This document shows, one piece after another, positions 10,292-18,800 of a DNA stretch of 20,115 nucleotides. This DNA comes from Parvularia atlantis. Its lineage: Eukaryota; Opisthokonta; Rotosphaerida. The notes under the pieces were generated by a model that saw only the letters and a program-made list of their open reading frames with translations, had not been told where the DNA came from and made no database searches. Positions within the stretch are counted from its first letter, which is position 1; each line of letters starts with the position of its first letter. The position numbers were made by a program, and so were the translations under genes. The stretch is from contig CALSCO010000078.1 in NCBI GenBank assembly GCA_943704415.1, positions 1-20,115 of the forward strand, written 5' to 3'.

Positions 10292-12537
10292 TCAGTCGGT
10301 GTAGTCGCGCGCGTCTGAGTAGTCCTTGACGACCGTCGAGGCGCGCGACGTCGCCCGCGACGACGTGTCCGTGTCGTAGCCGTCGGTTGCGCCGTCGTAG
10401 TCGTCCGTGTCGTCGGCGTCGTTCGGCTTGACAACCGAGGTCATGCCGCGGTCGCGCGCGTCGATCTCGGCCTGCACGTCCGGGTGGGGCACCATGCGCT
10501 TCCACATGATGATCACGACGATCGCGGCCGAGAGCGACAGAGCCGCGGCCGTGCCAAAGACGTAGCGGGCGCGAGAGTCGAGCTGGAGCGTGAGCGCGTG
10601 TCAGCCTCTCTCCCACGCAGTGCCACAGGCGCACGTTGTACAGCGCGCCGGCCCAGATCGGGCCCGTGATGCGCGCGACACTGCCCGCAACCTGCTGCCA
10701 CCCGATCATTGAGCCCTGGTCGGCCGGCCCCATGATCTAGCGCAAGGGCGTCAGCATTCATGCGCCCTCGCGAGCGGACAGCGGCGAGCGAACCTTGCTG
10801 AGCATGCCGTACGAGAGCGCCGACGAGAGCGGGTAGCCGAGCGAGTACAGGCACAGCGTGCTTGTCCAGTACTGCACCTCGGTAATCACGCCGTCGGGGC
10901 TTGTAAAGTTGAGGCGCGCAAACAACCCGGCGGCCATGAGCTGCCGACGCGCGGCGTGATGTTGGCGTTCGGCCCCCCCGTGCTCCGCTCGCACGCACCG
11001 ACTGGCCGACGATGAGCGACAGGCGGTCGCCGATGCGCGCGGCGATGGGCTTGATGAAGATGAACGCGACGAGCGACTGCGGCGCGTGTGCATGCGTCTG
11101 TCAGCCGAGTGCACGCCGACAGCGCGCGGCCGCGCACCTGCAGGGCCGCGATCGTGAAGAAGAGCGAGTTCTCGGCCGTGTACCACCCGAGATTGTCGTA
11201 CGTGAACGGTGTGCCGATCGTCTCAAAGATCGAAAAGGCGGTCGTGACGCAGAAGAAGACGTACATGCACACCATTGCACCGGCAAAGTCGTACGTGGCG
11301 GTCTTTGACTGCTTCAGCGGGGCGGCGGCGCCCGGTCAGCGCGCATGTTCCGCAGGCCACGCGGCCGTGCGTGCCTTGCCCATCGTGCCCGGGTACTTGG
11401 GCGAGAGCGCGCCGCCGGCCTCGATGTTGGCGCCGTTGATCGACGGCTGGGCCTTGTTCTCGTCTGCGGCGCGCAGCGTGAGCGATGCCTCATAGCAGCA
11501 GCAGGCATGCCCGCGAGCGCACCGGCCTTGGGTGCCTCAACAAAGACGAAAAAGACAAAGATGATGTTGAGCAGGCCCAGGATCGCCGAGATGTACCCGG
11601 GCGCCGTGTACTGGTCGACGTAGAAGCCCGCGCCGAGGTAGAAGTTGACGTTGGTGAAGATGAGCGAGAACGAGGGGCCGCCGATAAGACCGATGGCCTG
11701 CGCGGCTGTGCGCACGCACGTGACGTCAGCACGCCGCACGCCGATCGCCGCCGCGCCCGCTGCGCGCACCGGCCACGGCGGCCATCGCGCCCGTGCTCTC
11801 GGTCAGATCCGTGGCCTCACCCACGTGCGCGCGGGCGACGACGGCCGTGCCGGCGCCGAGACCGACGATGAAGCGCGCGACCATGAGCATGTACTGCACG
11901 CACGCGGCGTCAGCAGGCAGGCGCGGCACGCGCGGGCAACGGCGCGCACGATGTTGATGCTCATCGAGTACATGACCGAGCCGATCGTGAGGAACATGAG
12001 GCCGACGATGTACGGCCACTTGCCGCCGGCACGGTTGTACCACCAGCCCATGGGCGGGCTCATGACGGCCTTTATTGGCGCGCGCGCGCGCGCGCCTCTC
12101 AGGGCGCGCCTGCATCCCGCGCGCGCACACGCACCTGGCCGACCGAGAAGGCGGCGACGACGAGCGTGTACAGCCCGAGGCCCTCGAGCTCGGGCGAGTC
12201 CTCGCCCTGGACGGCCTCCTGGTACACCTTGTCGTCGAGGATGTCGTAGAAGAAGACCATGGACGGGAGCGTGATCGAGAACATGACGCCGCCGAGGAAC
12301 ATGGTGAAGATGGACACGAAGATGGACCGCCTTTTTCATCGTGCGCGCGCGCCGCTGCCGTGAGCCGACCACACGCGGCGCACACAGGGGCGCAGCACGC
12401 ACGACGCACCAGCGCCGCTTCCGCTCCGTCGGCGTCTCCCACGTGCCGTTGGGCCCCGGCACGCGCCCAAAGCTGTCGGTCACGAGCGGCTTGCTCGCCT
12501 CGTCATTTGCGCCGCCCTTGCGCCACCGCTTGAGCAT
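10292..12537 (-). CDS. Major facilitator superfamily transporter, CLN7/MFSD8-like
   Basis: This is a twelve-helix membrane transporter; relatives (CLN7/MFSD8) sit in lysosomal or endosomal membranes. Eleven exons give 542 residues (human CLN7 has about 518): 12537-12410, 12330-12135, 12069-11950, 11893-11770, 11705-11523, 11463-11375, 11308-11138, 11076-10999, 10940-10794, 10736-10635 and 10582-10292, all in phase. Matches to CLN7: TM1 region SIFVSIFTMFLGGVMFS; MLMVARFIVGLGAGTAVVAR for [38 protein letters not shown]; and SMIGWQQVAGSVARITGP for the late MGWLTASGSGARILGP block. The N-terminal ~43 residues are polar, and the C-terminus is an acidic, Ser/Thr/Tyr-rich cytosolic tail. Substrate is unknown. 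The acceptor of intron 6 is ambiguous (AAG or CAG, three bases apart). Intron 6 has a GC donor. Confidence 0.9.
11309..11374 (-). other. GC-AG intron (transporter intron 6)
   Basis: The exon ends ATG GGC AAG followed by GCACGCAC. The acceptor is AAG or CAG (tandem, ending at 11312 or 11309), and the next exon reads TCA AAG ACC GCC ACG TAC. A GCTGACC branch-like motif is present. No GT donor nearby keeps the frame. Confidence 0.75.
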
Positions 12538-12888
12538 CGTGTTTGGCGGGAGAGAGAGAGAGACGCTCTCTCCCTAAGACCCGGGTAAACTGGAAACCAC
12601 GTGGTGCGCCCCCTTGTGGCGCGTTGAACGGCGCACCCGCAGCTCGGGTTTCGGCGCGTTGGATGACGCTGCGCCACGTCTATTATGCGGATTCAAACAG
12701 GCGTATCCGGCCGTTTCGCTTGAAGGCGCGACTTTGTTGATCATTGCCCTGCGCTGCTTGTTCGCGCTGCGGCGTTGCGCTCTGCGCTCGCTGCTTGCGC
12801 TGCACTGAGTCGCATCGACCTAGATCTCGCTCGATCGCTCTTTGTTGCTCTGCACACTCTGCTTGCGCTGCGCTACCGCGCATCCCAG
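12538..12888. promoter_or_regulatory. Divergent intergenic region with a 9-bp hairpin
   Basis: This 351-nt spacer serves the transporter (minus) and the large NLR-like gene (plus). A perfect inverted repeat, GGGAGAGAG (12548-12556) and CTCTCTCCC (12566-12574), has a 9-nt loop and lies just upstream of the transporter start. The stretch 12750-12880 is rich in TGCGCTGC/TGCTTGCGCTG-like repeats before the ATG at 12889. No ATG in the gene-6 frame lies upstream. I see no tRNA or other gene. Confidence 0.5.
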
Positions 12889-15800
12889 ATGAAGCGCATC
12901 CGCAAGATCTTCGGCTTCTCGCGCCCCAAGGACCGCAGGGACAAGGGCAAGGCCAAGGACACCAGCGAGCCAGACGCAGACGCGGATGGCGCGGCAGCGA
13001 GCGGCGCCTCGCCCAGCAACGCATCGGCCAGCACCGCGCCCGTCGTCGCCCAGATCGCCGACGCCACCGCCGTCAAGCCGCTGCCCGCCGCGGCCCGCGC
13101 GAGCGTCTGGGCCCAGCGCGGCACGTCCAACATCGACTGCACCGCGTTCATCGCCCAGGGCCCGTGGACCGAGATGTGGTGCGGCATCGACGACGGCGCC
13201 AAGGCCTTTTTGCTCGGCGCGGGCGAGACCGTGACGCACGCCGCCCCGCTCGCGTCGCTCTGGGTCGACGCCACCGTGCCGCCCTCGCGCGGCCTCGGCC
13301 TGCTCTGGCTCATCTCGCAGGTCAACGACGGCCAGCCCAACGACGTGCTCCTCGGATTTGGCACACGCAAGGACCGCCACGCCCTGCTCGCGCGCCTCGT
13401 CGCCTGCGGCGCTACGCCCACCCTGCCCGTGCCCGCCGCGGCCGAGCTCGAGCCCACGGCCGAGCAGCGCGCCGCGCTTGCGCGCGAGTCGGCCGAGGTC
13501 CGCCTCATGCCCGCACACAGCGAGGCTGGCGAGCACCCGGTCGTCAAGCTGCGCCACATTGAGGCGCTCTTTGCCAAGGACGTGTGCCTCAAGGCCGCCG
13601 CGGCCAACGGCCTCACCGTGCGCCTCTCGCGCCTCGAGGCCAACCTCGACGTCAAGGCCACGCTCTGGGTCGTGCTCAACCAGCCGCCGGCCGGCTACGT
13701 CGCCACGCCCGCCTCACTCCTACCCGCCGGCACCAAGCTCGACGCGCTCGATTTTGAGATGAACGCGTCGTTCGGCCTGCCGGATGCCGAGGAGCTCGTG
13801 CCGGGCACGTGGAACGTGACCCTCTCGATCGACGGTGGCAACGTGTTTGAGGCGGTCGGTCTGCGCTACATGATCCTGCGCAACGACGTCGTCGCGGCCG
13901 TAAACCTCGGCGGCCCCGGTGTGAGCAACTCTTTGCGTCTCTCGCCTGCGCGCCTGACCGTGCCGCGCGCAGAGTACATCTCGACGGACGGCGTGCGCTA
14001 CGCCGAGGGCTGCAACGAGGAAAAGTACAACAACCGCCGCGTCGCCACCGTGCGCAACGCGGGCATCCCGTGGCAGGCCATCCTCAAGACGGGTGCGCGC
14101 GATTGCGTGCGCTCACGCCTCACCTGCTCAGCCGCACGCCCGGCAGACGACGGCTTCCTGTACTCGACGTGCCTCAACACGAGCTACGACGACCTCGACG
14201 GCACTGACTTTGAGGGCACGGCGCCGCCCGGCCAGTATGTCTGTACGCTCAAGTTCGCGCAGGTGTGTGCCAGTGAGCCTGTCCGGCGCGGTGGCTCACG
14301 CGTGCGGCCGCCGCGCCGGCAGATCATGCACCCGGTCGTCGGCGGATACCTCATGCGCCTGCTGGTGCAGGACAACGTCGTGGCGGACATCGTGCGCACG
14401 GCCTGCGCGTGGCGTGGTGCATGCTCACTCGCACGCTGCGCAAAGCTCGACGTCATGGCCAAAGCCGGCTACCAGACCGCGTACGACCTCGAGGTGCCGA
14501 TGACCGTTGGCGCCGATGGCAAGTGGAAGATCCGCATGGTGCGCCGCGTGAGCCGCGCGCTGTTGTGCGCTGCACTGACGGCGCGCAAAGGCCGGCCTGG
14601 GCGGCAAGTGTGTCCCGGCCCCCGGCGCCGAGGGCGGCATGTCGTTCATGAATGCCTTTGTGATCGCCAAGAGGGGTGCGCGCGCGAACTGCGTGTAACG
14701 CGTCGCTGCCGCTCACCCCGTCGGCCCAGGCGCCTCGTCGCGCACGTCGACCTACCCAGCGCCCGACAGCGACGAGCTCAAGTTTGAGATCCCGGTGCGC
14801 CCATGCGCGTGGTCAGGGACGGCGCGCACGGCCTAACGCGGCCGCAGATCGTGCGCACGGTCGACATCGACGAGTACGACCCGAAGGAGACGATGCTCAG
14901 TAAGAACCTGCTCGTCAACCCGTCCGGTGTGCGCGCGCGCGCGTGCGTTGCAGTCGGCGCTGTGCCTCACGCTTGCTCGCGGCTGCAGGCGAAAAGGAGC
15001 TCGATGGCTGGACCGTCGACGCGGACGGCGGCGACGGCTTCATGCGCGTGCGTCAACGCCTAAATCTGCGGCAGTGACACCCACGCCTACGCGCGCGCGC
15101 GCACGCACGCAGAGCTCGGGCGGCATGGAGTCGACCTTCTCGCTCTCGACGTCGTTCGAATGGGACCTGCGCAGCCAGGAGATCGACCTCGCCGCCGCGG
15201 GCTTCTCCGAGAGGACGATGGACAACTCGAAGCCGGCGATCCACTGCGGCACGTACTACCGCGGCGACAACGGCGTCGTGCGCTGGCGGGTGCATGCCGT
15301 GGCGGCGGGAGATGCGTGAGCCTGGAGGTGACGCGCGGGACTTGCGCCAGGTCGAGCTGCGCGGCGAGGACCACGTCGCGCTGGAGACGCACGAGGTCGA
15401 GTCGGTCACGGTCGAGGACACGGGCGGCAAGTGGGTCAAACTTTCGCACGAGTTCACGCAGTACAGCGCCGGCGTGCGCTACGTCTACTTTCAGGACGGC
15501 GGCAAGGACGGCCGTGCGTGGCGCGCGCGCGTCTGCACGCTGCGCGTGGTGGCTGATCGCCCGGCGGCGGCGCAGGCTTCTGGAAGGGCCACTACGGCCC
15601 TTCGCTCTCGGGCTCGTACGTGCGCGTGGCGCGTCGCATCCTTGACGCGCCTGCTTTTGCCTCGACGACGCTTGAGGGCGCCGTGTCGGAGCTGTGCGCA
15701 CTGCAGTAGCTCGGCTTACGCGCGCTGATGCGTTAGCACAGGATCGCCTTCAAGCGCAACGACGCGCCCAGTACCGCTGACGAGAAATCCGACGGCGGCC

Positions 15801-18800
15801 TGGCCAAGCTGCTGCTGTCCGAGCCGGTCGTCAAGACCACCACGCGGCCCGAGCAGGTCGACGTGTCGAACGAGCTGGCGACCGAGTGCCGCGTCTTTGT
15901 CAGGTGCGTGGCTGAGCGGGCCGTAGCGTGGCGCTGACCAGGGGCCGGACGTGCAGCTCGACCTTCCACGATTTTTTCGAGGAGCGCGAGCTGCTGGTCA
16001 AGAAGGTGTTCCCGCAGCTGGCTGCGCTGTGCGTCTCACGCGGCGTCAACTTTATCGGCGTCGACTTGCGCACGGTGCGCGCCCACAGGCAAAGCCCCGC
16101 CTCGACGCTGAACGCCTGTCTGTCGCACACAGGGCGTGACAAGTGAAGAGTCGGCCGACGGCCGCGTGCTCGAGATCTGCCTGCGTGAGGTGGGGCGGCG
16201 GCGGTGCTGCGTGCACGAGCACTCACGGCGCGTCGGGCGCAGATCGACCGCTGCCAGCCGTACTTTGTGGCGATGCTCGGCGAGCGCTACGGCTGGCACC
16301 AGCGCGCGGGCCAGCCCGTCGACGAGCTGCTGAAGAAGGCGCGGTGTCTGCAGCAGCGCGCGATGTCGGCTGATGTGCGGGCGCGCAGACATTCGACCGC
16401 GCGATCGAGAGCGACCCGGCGTACGCCTGGCTGGACAAGCACCGCCAGAGCTCGGCGACCGAGGTCGAGATCCGCGCGGGTACGCCGGCGTGGCGCTGCG
16501 GGTGCGAGCGCTGCTGACGACCAGCGGGAACGTAGCGCTGCTCAACAACCCCGAGCGCGCACGCAAGGCGCGGGCGTTTGCGTACCTGCGCGACGTGGTG
16601 TACCTGCAGACGCTTGAGCCCGCCAAACGCAAGGGCTACGAGGCGGAGAACGCCGCAAGCGCGGTGCGCTGGCCGTCTGTCTGTGCTCGTGATTGATGCG
16701 GCCCCTGCGGCAGGCGCGCGTCAAGGCGCTGCGCGACGAGATCCGCAAGAGCCAGCTGTGCCCAGTGCGCGACTACGTCAAGCCGGCCGAGCTCGCGACG
16801 ATGCTGTTTGAGGTGCGCGTGTAAAAAGGTGCGCTGCAAGCGTAGCGCTAAACCCGCGCGCGCAGGACATGAGCAAGATGATCAAGACTGTGCGCGCACC
16901 CTGGACACCCGTCTCTCTGCTAAAGCGCGCTCGCCCTTGCGCACACAGCAATTCGCGCCGATCACCGCCGCGAACCAGCTCCAGCGCGAGCGCCAGGCGC
17001 ACAACGCATTCGCCAACAGCCGCGCCAAGAACTACGTCGGCGGAGACGCATACTACGCCGCGCTGAACGAGCACCTGCGCGCGGTGGACACGCTGCCGCT
17101 GGTCGTGCGCGGGTGCGAGCGCGTGCGGCGGTTGCGGCGACCGCGACTGACACATGAGCCGCCCAGCATGTCTGGCGGCGGCAAGAGCGCGCTGCTGGCC
17201 AACTGGGCGCGCCAGGTCCGGAACAAGAACGCCGAGCACGACTTGTCGCTAATCTTGTGCGCACGGGCTTGCTGCGGAAAGCGAACGTGCTCACGTGCAT
17301 CCCTCCCGCAGCACGCACTTTTTCGGCGCCACGTCCGAGTCGTCGGACCACATCGCGCTCGTGCGGCGTCTCATCGGCGAGATCAAGCAGACGTTCAACA
17401 TCGCGCACGACATCCCCGCGGACGACAACAAGTGCGCGCGCGTGCTGCTGCCGCGGTGCTGGTCGCTCACGCGATCCACCAGGTGCTTGATGGAACTCCC
17501 GGCGTGGCTGCTGGCTGGTGCGGCACGCGGCCGCATCCTGATCATCCTTGACGCGCTCAACCAGCTCGAGGACTTCCGCGTGCGTTCACTGCGCGCGCGT
17601 GCGATGCGGCGCTGACGGTGCACGGGCTCGCAGGCGGCGCTCTCGCTCGCGTGGCTGCCGGACGACTACCCGTCGAATTTGCGCGTGGTGCTGTCGACGC
17701 TGGACACGAGCCGCACGTGGGAGGTGCTGTCCAAGCGTCAGACAAAGCAGGTCGTCGTGATGCCGCTGTCGCGCGAGGACAAGAGCAAGATGATCGACAG
17801 GTGCGCATGAGAGCACGTGTGAGCCCCCACGGCCGATGTTCACACGCCGCGCGCGCAGCTTCATGGTGTCGCAGTCCAAGTCGCTCAGTGCCGAGGACAA
17901 GCAGCAGCTGATGGGCGCGCCCCAGTGCGACAACCCGCTGCACCTGATCACGATGCTCAAGGAGATTGTGCTCTTTGGCGTGTACGAGCGGCTGGACGCG
18001 TACATCGGTGCGCACTCGCTGTGCGTCGCCGCGCCATACGCTCATGCTCGGGCGCAGACACGCTGCTCAAGGCGCCGGGCGTGGCCGAGCTGTTTGACCT
18101 GGTGCTCGAGCGCCTCGAGCGCGACTACGACGTTGAGCCGGTCAGCCAGCTGATGGCGTCGATCTGGGGCTCGCGCAACGGCCTGACGGAGGCCGAGCTG
18201 ATCGTGCGTGCGGCGTGCTGCGTGGCGCGCTGCCGTGTGCAGCTGACGGCGGCGTCTGGCGCAGGGCGTGACGGGCCTGGTGCGGTACGACTTTTCGCCG
18301 CTGTTTTTCGCGCTGCAGGACCACCTCGTGTGCCGCGGCGGCTTGTACACGTTCTTCCACGACTACCTGCGCCAGGTGCGCGCACAAAAACGACCAGAGC
18401 GCGTGGCCGATGCCGTTGCTGCGCAGGCCGTCGTCGCACGTTACCTCGGCAGCGGCACGCCCAAAGACCCGGCCGTCGTCAAGCTGCGGCGCAAGCTCGT
18501 CGCGTTCTTCAGCGAGACGTTTTCGCCCATCGCGGCCGCGGCCGAGGGCTCGGGCGAGGTCGTGCCTGCCTCTGCGCGACTCGCGAGCGAGGTGCCCTAC
18601 CAGCTCTTCTGCCTGGACGACAAGGTGGCGTTGGCACGTCGAGTGTGCGCTGCGGACGGCTCACCGTGCTCCCCGTTTCCAGGCCGAGCTCGAGAAGGCG
18701 CTGCTGAACCCGTCGATGTTTGTGACGATGGCCGACACGCCCGCCGGCCGCTACGACATGCTGCGGTACTGGAACCACGTGGGCGACCGGTGCGCGCGCG

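Noticed and set aside
12590-12700. A possible tRNA gene in the spacer before the NLR-like gene.
   Set aside because: There is no A-box/B-box pair or cloverleaf with a GGTTCGA-type arm.
12820-13557. A 245-codon open frame on the minus strand opposite the large first exon of the NLR-like gene.
   Set aside because: It is the usual antisense shadow of GC-rich coding DNA; its translation is low-complexity and matches nothing.
14093-15741. The many stop codons and frame changes between 14.1 and 15.7 kb looked like a decayed gene.
   Set aside because: Every break falls inside a 48-65-nt stretch with normal donor, branch-like motif and acceptor, and the spliced product gives clean malectin-like and FBA alignments.
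15694-15741. End of one gene (FBA protein) and start of a separate DUF4062-NACHT gene.
   Set aside because: The 48-nt segment has a GTGCGC donor, a CTTAC-type motif and a CAG acceptor, and joins the two sides in phase. There is no room for a terminator plus promoter. Transcript data could still overturn this.
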